Shown: positions 1-8,551, counted from the stretch's first letter. The stretch is DNA of 64,000 bases from Robertmurraya_A mangrovi (GCF_034427655.1 NZ_JAXOFX010000006.1:124001-188000), one strand, 5' to 3'. Translations and numbers: made by a program. The notes: generated from the letters alone by a model not told the origin.

Positions 1-1
1 A

Positions 2-1432
2 CTGTCCTATCATAATCAAGCCCTTACTTTAAAAGTAAAGATTAAATTCTCTTATTCTGAAGGCTATAAAATGGTAACAACTGAAACAACTCCAATCAAA
101 ATTAAAGTTCCTGATTTTAAACAAAAATCACTGTCAAAAAAAGTGAATGGAACAAAGAAGTTAATATTGATTACCAAAACACAAAAAACAGAACATTTAA
201 CCATTTCAGTTAGTGATCACAATTTTGATCTTAAAACAAAATTGAAGGAAACACTTGTAATTATAAAAAAACATTCTGTTGTAAAAAGACTTTATAAACA
301 TGCTTTTTTCTGTGTTGGAAAATTACCATCCCGTAAAACAATTGTTGTTTTTGAAAGTTTTTTAGGAAAGCAATTTAGTGATAATCCACGAGCTATTTTT
401 GAGTATTTAAGGGAAAATTCATACCCATATAAGTTATATTGGAGTATCGATAAAAGGTATGTGAATAATTTTAAGGATAAAAATCTAAATTGCATACCAC
501 GGTTTTCATTAAAGTGGCTTTTCATAATGCCTCGTGCACGTTATTGGGTCACAAACAGTAGAATGCCTTTATGGATACCTAAGCCCAAAAAAACGGTTTA
601 TTTCCAGACGTGGCATGGAACACCCTTAAAGCGACTGGCGGCCGATATGGAAGAAGTATATATACCTGGAACTACTGCTGAAAATTATAAAAAAAATTTT
701 ATTAAAGAGGCAAAGAATTGGGACTATCTAATTTCACCCAATGCTTATTCAACAGAGATCTTTAGAAGAGCCTTTCAATTTGAAAAGGATGTTTTAGAAA
801 CGGGTTATCCAAGAAATGATTTTATATACAATTACAATAAAAAGGAAACGATTGATCGATTACTAGAACAATACCGGATTCCTTCGAACAAGAAGGTTAT
901 TTTGTATGCGCCAACATGGAGGGACAATCAATTTTATGCAAAAGGAAAATATCGATTTGATATCCAGTTAGATTTGGATTTATTGAAGGAAAAGTTGGGA
1001 GAGGACTATGTAATATTATTTCGCCTTCACTATTTGGTTTCAGAAAACTTGGATCTTACACCATATGAGGGTTTTGCTTACGACTTTTCTAATTATGAGG
1101 ATATCCGGGAATTATACTTACTCTCTGATATATTAATCACTGATTATTCTTCCGTATTTTTTGATTATGGAAATTTAAAGCGACCGATGATTTTTTATGT
1201 ATATGATATCGATCATTATCGAGATAATCTTCGTGGTTTCTACTTTGACTTTGAACAAGAGGCTCCAGGTCCGTTAGTGAGGTCGACCGAGGAAATTATA
1301 CAAGCCATCAAACGGTTTGAAGAGGATGGCTTTATGGTATCCAAACAATTTGATTCCTTTTATAATAAGTTTTGTTATCTAGAGGACGGTAGCTCCACTC
1401 AAAGAGTAGTGGAAAAGATTTTTTCAAACTAA
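2..1432 (+). CDS. CDP-glycerol glycerophosphotransferase family protein (5' end outside window)
   Basis: Teichoic-acid-type polymerase/primase of the TagB/TagF family, which moves glycerol phosphate (or a similar polyol phosphate) from a CDP donor at the inner face of the membrane. Family signatures are visible: QTWHGTPLKRL near residue 180 counted from the ATG at 71, YPRNDF, LYAPTWRDN, and ITDYSSVFFD near the C-terminus. An ATG at 71 follows a weak GAAGG, but the frame has no stop back to base 2 and the extra residues look beta-strand-like and protein-like, so I think the gene begins left of the window. The exact acceptor cannot be told. Confidence 0.85.
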   Translation: MSYHNQALTLKVKIKFSYSEGYKMVTTETTPIKIKVPDFKQKSLSKKVNGTKKLILITKTQKTEHLTISVSDHNFDLKTKLKETLVIIKKHSVVKRLYKHAFFCVGKLPSRKTIVVFESFLGKQFSDNPRAIFEYLRENSYPYKLYWSIDKRYVNNFKDKNLNCIPRFSLKWLFIMPRARYWVTNSRMPLWIPKPKKTVYFQTWHGTPLKRLAADMEEVYIPGTTAENYKKNFIKEAKNWDYLISPNAYSTEIFRRAFQFEKDVLETGYPRNDFIYNYNKKETIDRLLEQYRIPSNKKVILYAPTWRDNQFYAKGKYRFDIQLDLDLLKEKLGEDYVILFRLHYLVSENLDLTPYEGFAYDFSNYEDIRELYLLSDILITDYSSVFFDYGNLKRPMIFYVYDIDHYRDNLRGFYFDFEQEAPGPLVRSTEEIIQAIKRFEEDGFMVSKQFDSFYNKFCYLEDGSSTQRVVEKIFSN

Positions 1433-1563
1433 AAATCTCTTTTCTGAGTTAAAAAAGCAATTTGTTTTATAAAAACCTTATCATCCCCTACCGTTTTTTG
1501 TATATTTTATGGGATTAAATCAATAATAATCGTAAATGTTATTCAGAGATAGGAATGATACCG

Positions 1564-1701
1564 ATGTTTAATAAAAATATTGTTAAGGGCTTATTATATA
1601 GCACGATACTATCCTCTGTTTTTAGCTTAGTGGTTATTACCATGACATTTTTTCATCATATGAGAGTCACGAATTTGCTGGAATCCATTAAGAACAAATA
1701 A
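1564..1701 (+). CDS. small single-span membrane protein, 45 aa
   Basis: ATG is preceded by AGGAATGA at a usable distance. The product has one hydrophobic segment (about residues 8-30) and a short basic C-terminal tail ending KNK. I recognise no family. Its stop codon lies inside a long palindrome (1687-1728), so translation and the hairpin would compete. Confidence 0.45.
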   Translation: MFNKNIVKGLLYSTILSSVFSLVVITMTFFHHMRVTNLLESIKNK

Positions 1702-1728
1702 CCACTTAAGTGGATATTTGTTCTTAAT
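1687..1728. repeat. 42-base near-perfect palindrome, possible terminator
   Basis: A 14-base arm (starting ATTAAGAAC) pairs perfectly with its complement, and a second 6-base pair CCACTT/AAGTGG sits inside it with one mismatch and no loop. It overlaps the stop codon of the small ORF. No T-run follows on the + strand, so termination there is uncertain. Confidence 0.6.
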
Positions 1729-1804
1729 ACTCACTCACGTTAAAGGACTACTACAAAATGTTTACCACGAAATGGTCCTTATCTACCTTCGTTGTTAAAC
1801 TCAA

Positions 1805-1814
1805 GCACCCGTTA
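1805..1814. repeat. isolated box of the dispersed GCACCCGTTA element
   Basis: Exact GCACCCGTTA with no clear hairpin beside it. Probably a decayed copy of the element described in full at 7668-7790. Confidence 0.4.
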
Positions 1815-1859
1815 TTGCCACGGATAGTACAATAAACTTCAACTAAAAATAGCGTCAAT

Positions 1860-2010
1860 TCATCCAACATTGTCAAAATGAACATCTAATCCATTGGGGC
1901 ATGCCTCTTTTATATGTTCAAAAACGTTCTCCGTTTTATAGATGGCTACATCAAATCTCTCATTTACTACACAATATTCTGACCAGCTCATGACCGCAGA
2001 AACGGACTCC
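1860..2010 (-). pseudogene. remnant of NADP-dependent MDR oxidoreductase
   Basis: One leftward frame encodes two conserved patches of the zinc-free MDR (curcumin/prostaglandin reductase-like) family: MSWSEYCVVNE, normally in the catalytic N-domain, and FEHIKEACPNGLDVHFDNVG, normally in the cofactor domain. They sit almost next to each other, so the intervening ~100 residues are missing. No start codon or domain ends remain. Assignment rests on remembered family motifs. Confidence 0.6.
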
Positions 2011-2525
2011 CCTACTTAGAGACTTATATGAGTAGAATGGATGCTTGGTTTAATAGCTAGAAAAATCTTATAATTTAGTTGACTCTTTTGGCTTAGAGTT
2101 TTTTTGAACAGTTTAAGTTTATTCCTCCCCAGTAAATGGCTATTGTCTATTAAATTTCCAACTAAATAGTATCCTTGAGCCTGACTGCTATTGGTTCTAT
2201 TATTTGGCTTGTTTCTTCAACATAAGCACCTGAGTAATACTCTATTAGTCTTCTTTAAACATCCTACAATAACTTTTTAAAATAAAACTCTTACCCCTTA
2301 TTTAACGCAGCTTTAATTTGTATTTAATAGACTCAGAGTATACTTTAGTGTAACTTTACACTTTTAAAATTAATACTTTAAACAATTTTTACTAAAAAAA
2401 AGAAAGATCGCCGTAGCAATCTCTTCTAAGCTCAAAACCCATTCCTTAATTGTTAAAATATCGCACACCAATGAGTTTAAATAATCTCTCTACAAACTTT
2501 CTTGCTAACAGGAAATATTAATTGA

Positions 2526-2929
2526 TTAAATTCCTCTGTTATCTCTTAGTTCAATGATTGTACCTTCAGGTGCAATCATTTTACATAAATGGCCACCTTC
2601 CACTCTATAGATTTCTTCTCCATTTTTTTTAATAAAGTTATATCCGAATTGCTTAATCTTTTGGACTTCTTTAGCTAAGTCATCGACCCAAAGACAAAAA
2701 TGAATGGCCCCTTGTGTGTTTGTGTTTGCACTATTAAGAGTTTCCCCTACTTTACCTGTTTGAAGCTCTATATAAAATGAATCTAATTTTAGCCAAGTGT
2801 TAAAATAACGATTATGGAAGTTAGGAGTTTCTTTGATCAATTCAAATCCAAGAATATCCGTATAAAATGTTAAAGAATCTTTGTAATGATTTGTTTGGAT
2901 ACAAATATGGTGGACAATTTATTACTCAT
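2526..2929 (-). pseudogene. VOC (glyoxalase/bleomycin-resistance) protein, frameshifted near its start
   Basis: The body has a typical single-domain VOC sequence (SFYIELQTGK, IHFCLWVDDL, APEGTIIELRDN). A strong AGGAG precedes ATG at 2929, which reads MSNKL and then falls out of frame. The correct continuation (HHICIQTNHY, FYTDILGF) is in another frame with stops just upstream, so one base appears to be missing around 2914-2918. Without the error it would be a ~135 aa protein. Could be a sequencing error or a real inactivation. A TTG at 2840 would give only a truncated form. Confidence 0.7.
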
Positions 2930-2989
2930 TTTTCTCTCCTTTCGTTTTCACTTCTACAAGAATCACATTTTTTAGACTTCATCATTTCT

Positions 2990-3448
2990 TTATTGAACAG
3001 GAACCCATATTTCCATCTCATATTCTTCGCTTTCTTCTCTACCAATCATATGAACTTTCACCATTTCAATTTCAGGCATTCCCTCTTTTATCTTATATCC
3101 TTCCTCATCGAAAACTCTCCATAAATCCCAATAAGTATTTGGAATTTTCTTAGAGGGGCCAACATGTGTAAATACTACATATTTTTGCTCAGGAAAGGTA
3201 TGTAAGGTCATTCCCTTCTCTATTTTAAAAAAATCAACAGATTCAATTTCAATTCCACAAGTGTAAAAGTAATGATCACTTCTTGGAGGTAGACATACCC
3301 CTACTATCTCATTGATATTGTTACCTATAAATTTGGTAGCCATATCCCATAATTGCGGAATGGGATAGACAATATCGTCATTCCACTTTCCTGCTGAACT
3401 ATAACCTACTATGACAAATGAATCTTTTATTACTTCTTTAAATTTCAT
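2990..3448 (-). CDS. GyrI-like / AraC effector-binding domain protein
   Basis: A stand-alone effector-binding domain of about 152 aa without a DNA-binding part. Family features are the PRSDHYFYTCGIEIE segment mid-protein, the EQKYVVFTHVGPSKKIPNTY segment, and the acidic end with the EMEIWVPV strand. Related proteins bind small hydrophobic or cationic ligands, and some are known from integron cassettes (Cass2 type). A GGGGGA precedes the start. It lies next to other accessory single genes transcribed leftward. Ligand unknown. Confidence 0.75.
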   Translation of the reverse strand: MKFKEVIKDSFVIVGYSSAGKWNDDIVYPIPQLWDMATKFIGNNINEIVGVCLPPRSDHYFYTCGIEIESVDFFKIEKGMTLHTFPEQKYVVFTHVGPSKKIPNTYWDLWRVFDEEGYKIKEGMPEIEMVKVHMIGREESEEYEMEIWVPVQ

Positions 3449-3582
3449 AGGAATCCCCCAATTTTTTATTTAAAAAGTCCTTAACCAATATAGAGTTAAG
3501 TATATTAATAATTAAAATTACTTTCTTAACTTTTTTTGCTATTTTAATAACTATGTATTGTGTGTTTCATGAAGTATATAGT

Positions 3583-3615
3583 GAAAAGCCGATTTCGTCT
3601 TGAAATCGGCTTTTC
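3583..3615 (-). terminator. intrinsic terminator after GNAT gene
   Basis: 14-base perfect inverted repeat GAAAAGCCGATTTC with a short loop, lying just 3' of the leftward acetyltransferase gene. The arm itself supplies the U-rich end (CTTTTC). Confidence 0.7.
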
Positions 3616-3664
3616 GTCCAAAAAAATCTATAGGAAGGTCTTATATATAGTTATTAATTGATTG

Positions 3665-4201
3665 TCACTGGCTATATTCATCTTTAAGCAAACCATAATA
3701 ACAGAGGTCGTAAAAAACTCCATCTCTTGATACATGTTGCTTTAAAGTTCCTTCATATTTCAAACCGACTTTCTCCATGATTTTCCACGAACCTGGATTG
3801 TCGGTGAACGCACAAGCAAATACTTTATTTAATTTTAATTGGTTAAAGCTATATGAAATGAGAGCTTTGGTTGCTTCTGTTCCATAACCCTTTCCCCAAT
3901 AAGGCTTTCCTATCCAATAGGCTAGTTCTCCTCGTTTATATGACTCAGCTATACTAACATTAATGATTCCGATTAATTGTCCTGATTCTTTTTCTTCAAT
4001 AGCAAATATAGATATTCGTCCACTTTTTTCAGCTTCTAGTATACTAGTAATAAAATCTCTTGCAGAGCCTTCTGGATAAGGATGAGGTATCGTTAAAGTT
4101 GATTTTGCTACATCATAATCACTAGCTAAAACCTCAACTCTTTCAGAATCTTCTAATCTAAGTGTCCGTAATAATAGTCTTTCTGTCTCTAAATTTTGCA
4201 T
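3665..4201 (-). CDS. GNAT N-acetyltransferase (RimJ/RimL-like)
   Basis: Acetyl-CoA-dependent N-acetyltransferase of 178 aa. It begins with the family's LETERLLLRTL strand; the acetyl-CoA binding loop appears as YWGKGYGTEATKALI, followed by NKVFACAFTDNPGSWKIMEKVGL, typical of RimJ/SpeG-like proteins. I place the start at 4201 because AAAGGTG lies just before that ATG; an upstream in-frame ATG adds nine poor residues. Substrate unknown. It is monocistronic with its own terminator. Confidence 0.85.
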   Translation of the reverse strand: MQNLETERLLLRTLRLEDSERVEVLASDYDVAKSTLTIPHPYPEGSARDFITSILEAEKSGRISIFAIEEKESGQLIGIINVSIAESYKRGELAYWIGKPYWGKGYGTEATKALISYSFNQLKLNKVFACAFTDNPGSWKIMEKVGLKYEGTLKQHVSRDGVFYDLCYYGLLKDEYSQ

Positions 4202-4335
4202 TTTACACCTTTCCCTTCTTTTATTCATATTACCATATCTACTTTCTCCATAATATTACCATTTACATTAAAATTTGTATGGAACGGACAGTATCCTAAA
4301 TGGCTAAATCTCATTCTCTTAATAAGTAATAAAAA

Positions 4336-4381
4336 AAGAGCTGCTGATCTAAACTAGTTCAGCAACTCTTGCACCCGTTAT
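4336..4381. repeat. dispersed element copy: terminator hairpin plus GCACCCGTTA box
   Basis: AAGAG-C-TGCTGA pairs with TCAGCA-A-CTCTT around an 11-base loop, then GCACCCGTTA at 4371-4380. On the minus strand the hairpin is followed by a run of T, so it should terminate dnaN transcription. The box lies between the gene end and the hairpin. Confidence 0.75.
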
Positions 4382-4400
4382 CAAAATAAAAGCCTTGTAT

Positions 4401-5531
4401 TTAATATGAACGAACAGGAGAAATAAGATGAAGATAGGAAGAGTTACCAACAGGTTGGAGTAAGACAGGGCGCATGGAACCACCAAAACTTAATTTTATC
4501 TCTTCCTCTTTTACTGCTTTTAATGCATCCATTAAAAAATTCCCATCAAGAGAGATACTTAATTCTTTTTCACCATCAATTGCTTTTACATTTTGTATTT
4601 CTTCTATTCTACCAACTTCGGAAGAGTGGGAGGAAATTTTAATTTTATTACCATCTACTATTTCTAAGTTTACGTTGTTATTCTTCCATTCACTTGCAAA
4701 AAGACAAGCTCGATCGATACCCATTAATAGCTTCTTTGTTTCAAGCGTAATGATGGTCTTTGAATCTTTGGGTATTAATCCTGAAACATTGGGATAATTC
4801 CCCTCGATTAATCGTGAAAAGAGAGAAGTAGTATTTGATTTAAATACCATATAGCTTTCGGTTACAAATAGATGGATTAATCCTGATTCATTTTGAATTA
4901 ACTTAAGAAGCTCATTAAGGCTTGTACTTGGAACAATAAATGAACCACTTACATCTGAATCTATTGCAAGTTCTCTTAATGCTAAACGATGGGAATTGGT
5001 TGCAACACAAGTAAGGTGGTTTTCATTAAATGACAGATTTACTCCGGTCAAGACCGGTCTGGTTTCACTCTTTGATACCGCAAAAGCAGTCTGTTTAATC
5101 ATATCTATTAATTCGTTACTAGAAATCACTATTTTATTAGTTTCATCAATCTGCCGAAGACTTGGGTATTCTTCAGAATTAAAACCGTTAAGGCTCGTCA
5201 TAATTTCATCGGTTCGCAAGGTAACTACTTGTTTGTCACTAACTTTTAAATGAATTTGATTGGGTAATTTCTTAACAATTTCACTTAAATATTTTGCAGA
5301 TAATACGACACTACCAGTTTCAATCACTTCTAATACCTTTCCTCCATCTATTGTCAGAGGAATCACTTTTTCAATAATAATATCCGAGTTACTTCCTATT
5401 AGAACTAGGCAATCTGGATGTGCAGTCAATTTAATACCTGACAAAATAGGAAAAGGTGTTTTTAAAGATACAGCTTTATTCACATCCGATATTGCTTTAT
5501 TAAAACAATCACTATTAATAATAAATTCCAT
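4401..5531 (-). CDS. dnaN: DNA polymerase III beta sliding clamp (solitary paralog)
   Basis: 376 aa beta clamp with all three domains: first domain to about residue 125 (PILSGIKLTA), second with SKSETRPVLTGVNLSF and SHRLALRE, third ending in the canonical HLISPVRSY tail that forms the hydrophobic partner-binding pocket. The start at 5531 has GGAGTGG in front. The main bacterial dnaN sits between dnaA and recF; here none of these is near and the gene is alone among accessory genes with its own terminator, so it is probably a second copy, as known in some Bacillus. Role inferred. Confidence 0.85.
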   Translation of the reverse strand: MEFIINSDCFNKAISDVNKAVSLKTPFPILSGIKLTAHPDCLVLIGSNSDIIIEKVIPLTIDGGKVLEVIETGSVVLSAKYLSEIVKKLPNQIHLKVSDKQVVTLRTDEIMTSLNGFNSEEYPSLRQIDETNKIVISSNELIDMIKQTAFAVSKSETRPVLTGVNLSFNENHLTCVATNSHRLALRELAIDSDVSGSFIVPSTSLNELLKLIQNESGLIHLFVTESYMVFKSNTTSLFSRLIEGNYPNVSGLIPKDSKTIITLETKKLLMGIDRACLFASEWKNNNVNLEIVDGNKIKISSHSSEVGRIEEIQNVKAIDGEKELSISLDGNFLMDALKAVKEEEIKLSFGGSMRPVLLQPVGNSSYLHLISPVRSY

Positions 5532-5599
5532 TAAGTCCACTCCATGTTATTGTTATGCATAACCATTCGACAAATATTTTAAAAACCCTTTCATCTATC

Positions 5600-5700
5600 G
5601 ACTAAGATTAACGGGTTGACAAGTTATCGGACAAGTCATTTTCAACTTACGCACCCGTTAATTGAAGTGTAAAACTTCACAATAAGTTTAATGGCTTTTT
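5600..5700. repeat. dispersed element copy with conserved downstream arm
   Basis: GCACCCGTTA at 5651-5660 followed by ATTGAAGTG...ACTTCACAAT and an A/T-rich GGCTTTTTA. The same downstream arrangement recurs at 7732-7790. A reverse-looking GATTAACGGGTTG lies at about 5606-5618. Confidence 0.6.
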
Positions 5701-5727
5701 ATAATCAAGGTCCAATCTATACAATAA

Positions 5728-5750
5728 AGAGCCGCCAAATTGACGGCTCT
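5728..5750 (-). terminator. intrinsic terminator of the mntA-hepT pair
   Basis: AGAGCCG pairs with CGGCTCT; read leftward it is followed by TTTATTG. It lies 40 bases past the stop of the reconstructed hepT. Confidence 0.7.
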
Positions 5751-5788
5751 AAATTAAGAAACAAAAAATGATTCTTCATGTATTTGAC

Positions 5789-6119
5789 TTAAAGAATCTT
5801 TTTAATCTGTTGTCTTAATATATGAATTTTATTTTGAACAACATCCCAAACAATACGATAATTTATTGAGAAATATCCATGAATCATCATATCTCTCATA
5901 CCAGCCATTTTTTCTCCATTCAATTTGAGGGTTATCTTTTCTTATTTGTTCAGGAATGTTTTTTGTTGCTTCTCCAATGACTAATATGTTTTTGATTACT
6001 GCATCAGAAACCAAATCGTTGTCTATAAAATCATCAAATGAAAGTCCAGCTGTAAATGTTTCAATTTTTACTGCAGCAGTATAAATATCTTCTAAAAAGA
6101 CTTTAGGCTCCCTCTGCAT
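5789..6119 (-). pseudogene. hepT: HepT-like ribonuclease/toxin (DUF86), frameshifted
   Basis: The N-terminal two thirds are a normal HepT helical domain (LEDIYTAAVKIETF, VIGEATKNIPEQIRK). At a run of six T (5908-5913 on +) the frame is lost; removing one base restores RKMAGMRDMMIHGYF and a natural C-terminus ending at 5789, including the R-x4-H-x-Y active motif. As written, a read-through ends at 5829 without the motif. Start at 6119 has AAGGAG; it overlaps the mntA end by 17 bases, so the two are translationally coupled. Homopolymer slippage, phase variation or sequencing error are all possible. Confidence 0.8.
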
Positions 6120-6408
6120 ATTTAGCACTCCTTAAAATAATTGGTTTAAGTGCTGGTTTTATATCATCGAGAATAACCAAATCTACTCGTTTTTGGAAGA
6201 TATCTTCAAGGGTGAATTTTAAATCCATATAGTTATCAAACGTCATGGCATCTTCCTCAAATTCGATTAATAAATCAATATCACTTGATTGTGTTTGCTC
6301 TTCACGAGTATATGAGCCAAATAATGCAATACGCTTTACCCCATATTTACTCTTCCACATTTGCAAATTTTTCGAAAGATACTCAAGTATTTCATGTTGC
6401 GATAACAT
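6103..6408 (-). CDS. mntA: MntA-type minimal nucleotidyltransferase, antitoxin partner of HepT
   Basis: 101 aa protein with the signature GS-x10-DxD (G31-S32, D43, D45 from the start at 6408) followed by a third strand (RVDLVILDD). Family members are antitoxins that AMPylate a tyrosine of HepT. The start at 6408 is chosen for the GGCGGTGA in front; another ATG lies five codons upstream. The downstream hepT appears broken, leaving the antitoxin apparently alone. Confidence 0.85.
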   Translation of the reverse strand: MLSQHEILEYLSKNLQMWKSKYGVKRIALFGSYTREEQTQSSDIDLLIEFEEDAMTFDNYMDLKFTLEDIFQKRVDLVILDDIKPALKPIILRSAKYAEGA

Positions 6409-6527
6409 ATTAATCACCGCCATTTCGAGGTTTTCAAATATTTTTCATTATAGCACACATTTTTTTAGTATATTCATATCTAATTCAACATTTCCTTTTT
6501 ACACTGAGCGATTGTTGTACCAGAAAC

Positions 6528-6620
6528 TCACCCGTTAATGTTATCTAACCTACACCGTTAGCTCAATAATAAAAGGCGCGATCTCCCTCTTGAAAAATCA
6601 CACCCGTTACTTCAATAAAA
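6528..6620. repeat. dispersed element copy (two or three boxes)
   Basis: TCACCCGTTAATG (6528-6540), then a palindromic site TATCTAAC-CTACACC-GTTAGCTCAA (6542-6565), then a weak hairpin region and CACCCGTTACTTCAA at 6601-6615. It separates the imm53 gene from mntA. Confidence 0.7.
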
Positions 6621-6627
6621 TTTATTA

Positions 6628-6933
6628 TTATCTTTCAACCCATACTTTAAAAACATTTAAGATTTCCTCTAAATTTTCTGGACCACCATAACCAACAAAG
6701 TGAAAACTATCTAGTTCTTGTCCAAAGTCAGTTTTACAATAAAGCCAGTCGGTTTCAGTCCGTTCAATGTCTATACTTTCAAAGGGTTTATTCCTTACAT
6801 CAGTATCTTCTACACTAATCATAATACTCCATCCCGGATTATCTATGGTTTCAATTCGAACTCCAAATCCGTGTTCCCAATCACCATTACATTGCTCAAA
6901 ATACCATTGTTGAAGCCATTTTAATGTCTCCAT
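6628..6933 (-). CDS. Imm53-family immunity protein
   Basis: 101 aa protein matching the Imm53 pattern: LQQWYFEQCNGDWEHGFGVRIETIDNPGW near the N-terminus, then a conserved acidic middle. Such proteins protect against cognate polymorphic toxins. ACGGAGGATGTA precedes the ATG. No toxin gene is adjacent, so it looks like an orphan immunity gene. Family call is from memory of the motif. Confidence 0.8.
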   Translation of the reverse strand: METLKWLQQWYFEQCNGDWEHGFGVRIETIDNPGWSIMISVEDTDVRNKPFESIDIERTETDWLYCKTDFGQELDSFHFVGYGGPENLEEILNVFKVWVER

Positions 6934-6977
6934 TACATCCTCCGTGTAATATCATCCGTTCCATGAAGTCATTTTTC

Positions 6978-7289
6978 TTACAATTCTACTTGGTTTCGAT
7001 ACATATAAAGTGTAATGGCATTTAATATTAATGTACCGATGAGAAGGATGGCTGGAACTGATGCGATAACACTCATTGTATCCATAAGAGCACCCCAATC
7101 CTCCGCCTTTATTCTTTCATAAAAACTACCAATCTGAAAAAATAACGCTATAGAACAAGAACTTAGGCTTACAATAGAAAGAGTAATCCAATTCCTTGAA
7201 CGCTTTTCATACCTCGTTATACTAATAGCTGGAAGAATCCAAGCAACTAGTCCAAGCAAGAGACTTCCAAGATTAAGCCAACCAATCAT
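6978..7289 (-). CDS. small membrane protein with EDWxALxD motif
   Basis: 103 aa with three predicted membrane spans (about 5-22, 35-55, 72-97) and a soluble AEDWGALMDTM motif between spans two and three. The same motif (EDWAALEDV) in the same position occurs in the broken gene at 53780-54064, so these are diverged paralogs. GGGAGA precedes the ATG. Function unknown. Confidence 0.7.
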   Translation of the reverse strand: MIGWLNLGSLLLGLVAWILPAISITRYEKRSRNWITLSIVSLSSCSIALFFQIGSFYERIKAEDWGALMDTMSVIASVPAILLIGTLILNAITLYMYRNQVEL

Positions 7290-7389
7290 ATATAATCTCC
7301 CTTTTATTAACTTACAGGAATTGTCTGTATAGAATATGTTTACTATTTAGACTAGGTTAAGAAATAGGAGCTCCCACCCATCTTTTGAA

Positions 7390-7410
7390 GTTTCGCCCCC
7401 GTACTTAAAT
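7390..7410. repeat. degenerate dispersed element box
   Basis: GCCCCCGTACTTAA at 7395-7408, in the same position 3' of a leftward gene as better copies. No clear hairpin. Confidence 0.4.
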
Positions 7411-7415
7411 AATCC

Positions 7416-7604
7416 TTAAAAGTATTTAATACTCAAACCCAAATAAATCAAACCTGAAACTGCAATAAATCCAGTGAAAAATAAGACTTTATTTCTGTTA
7501 GACCATTTTTTCATCCATCCCCATCTTTTTAGGTCTGTATCAAGCCAATAGTAGTCAATGACAACTGTTAAAATAAGAATAAGAAAGATTAGAAAAGAAT
7601 TCAT
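7416..7604 (-). CDS. small two-span membrane protein, 62 aa
   Basis: GAGGTGAGCTA before the ATG. Spans about 3-19 and 40-58 with a basic, Trp-rich loop (KRWGWMKKW) between. No family recognised. Confidence 0.65.
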   Translation of the reverse strand: MNSFLIFLILILTVVIDYYWLDTDLKRWGWMKKWSNRNKVLFFTGFIAVSGLIYLGLSIKYF

Positions 7605-7667
7605 TAGCTCACCTCACTCTCTATTATCCAGTATATGTTAATACAGATTATACCATAATCGCTATTA

Positions 7668-7790
7668 AACAAAACTAGACCGTTAGTAGAATAGGAGTAA
7701 AGAGCTGACGATCCAAATTGATTTAACCCTTGCACCCGTTACTTTAAGTGCAATACTTCACAATCTTAACGCCTTTTTAAACTTAAGTTC
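7668..7790. repeat. dispersed element, nearly complete copy
   Basis: In + order: shortened palindromic site with GACCGTTAGTAGAAT (7679-7691); hairpin region AAGAGCTGACGATCC...GATTTAACCCTT (7700-7731); box GCACCCGTTA (7732-7741); then AAGTGCAATACTTCACAATCTT and a T-run. It ends about 150 bases from the stop of the Nudix gene. Confidence 0.75.
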
Positions 7791-7932
7791 CTTAACTGAG
7801 TTATAAAAAGACTATAAGTAATGTCCATAGGAAAAGCCACGAAACACCGATTTGACAGTGTTCGTGGCTTTTTAGTGGTTAATTTGGGAACGTCTTATTG
7901 AATGGATAAATTTAAGTCCTTGCACGTTTCAT

Positions 7933-8451
7933 TTAAGAACGAATAGAGCCATAATGATGTCGACCCTCAAAAAGAAACGCAATGATACTCTCATAATAAG
8001 GTATAAATTTTTTTAGTTTGATTAGCTCTAAAATTTCCTCTTTAGAAGCCCATTTGGCTGCTTGTACCTCTTCAGTCTGTAAAGCCAACTCATTCAAATC
8101 GAAGTCATATTCAATTAAATAATAATCATCAAAGCCACGTTCAAAGTTAATAGTAAATTGTGGACGTATCTTTTCAAAGTTATAATGAATTCCCAACTCC
8201 TCGAATAACTCTCTTGAAGCAGCCTGCTGACTTGTATCGCCTGCAACAGCACTACCACCACAAGTGATATCCCAAAGGTTCGCCCATCCTTGCTTAAAAG
8301 GCTGACGCTGCTGAATGAGCATCTCTCCTTTTGAATTAAATATACATACGTGTACTACTAAATGAAACTCGTCTGATGTCATTTCATCTCCACGAGTTAT
8401 TTGTTTCTGTACTTTATTACGATGCTTATCATATAAATCCCACTTTTCCAT
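7933..8451 (-). CDS. Nudix hydrolase (isopentenyl-diphosphate-isomerase-like subgroup)
   Basis: 172 aa. N-terminal WDLYDKHRN and LVVHVCIFN are typical of the YfcD/Idi-like group. The Nudix box reads GGSAVAGDTSQQ then ASRELFEELGI; the first Glu of the consensus is Asp, as often in this subgroup. The downstream YLIEYDFD strand is also typical. AAGGAG precedes the ATG. Substrate unknown. Confidence 0.85.
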   Translation of the reverse strand: MEKWDLYDKHRNKVQKQITRGDEMTSDEFHLVVHVCIFNSKGEMLIQQRQPFKQGWANLWDITCGGSAVAGDTSQQAASRELFEELGIHYNFEKIRPQFTINFERGFDDYYLIEYDFDLNELALQTEEVQAAKWASKEEILELIKLKKFIPYYESIIAFLFEGRHHYGSIRS

Positions 8452-8551
8452 TTTAAACTCCTTATGTATATTTATGTAATAAGATTCTTAGTTTATTATA
8501 CAATAAATTTATAAAAATGAATTTTACAAAAAATATTTAACCATTAGCTTA

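Larger units (their letters stand above)
1702..2525. other. gene-poor stretch with decayed sequence
   Basis: No intact gene is seen. It holds the palindrome right arm, a GCACCCGTTA box of the dispersed element (1805-1814), an oxidoreductase remnant (1860-2010), and an unassignable leftward coding-like patch around 2170-2250 interrupted by stops. Confidence 0.5.
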
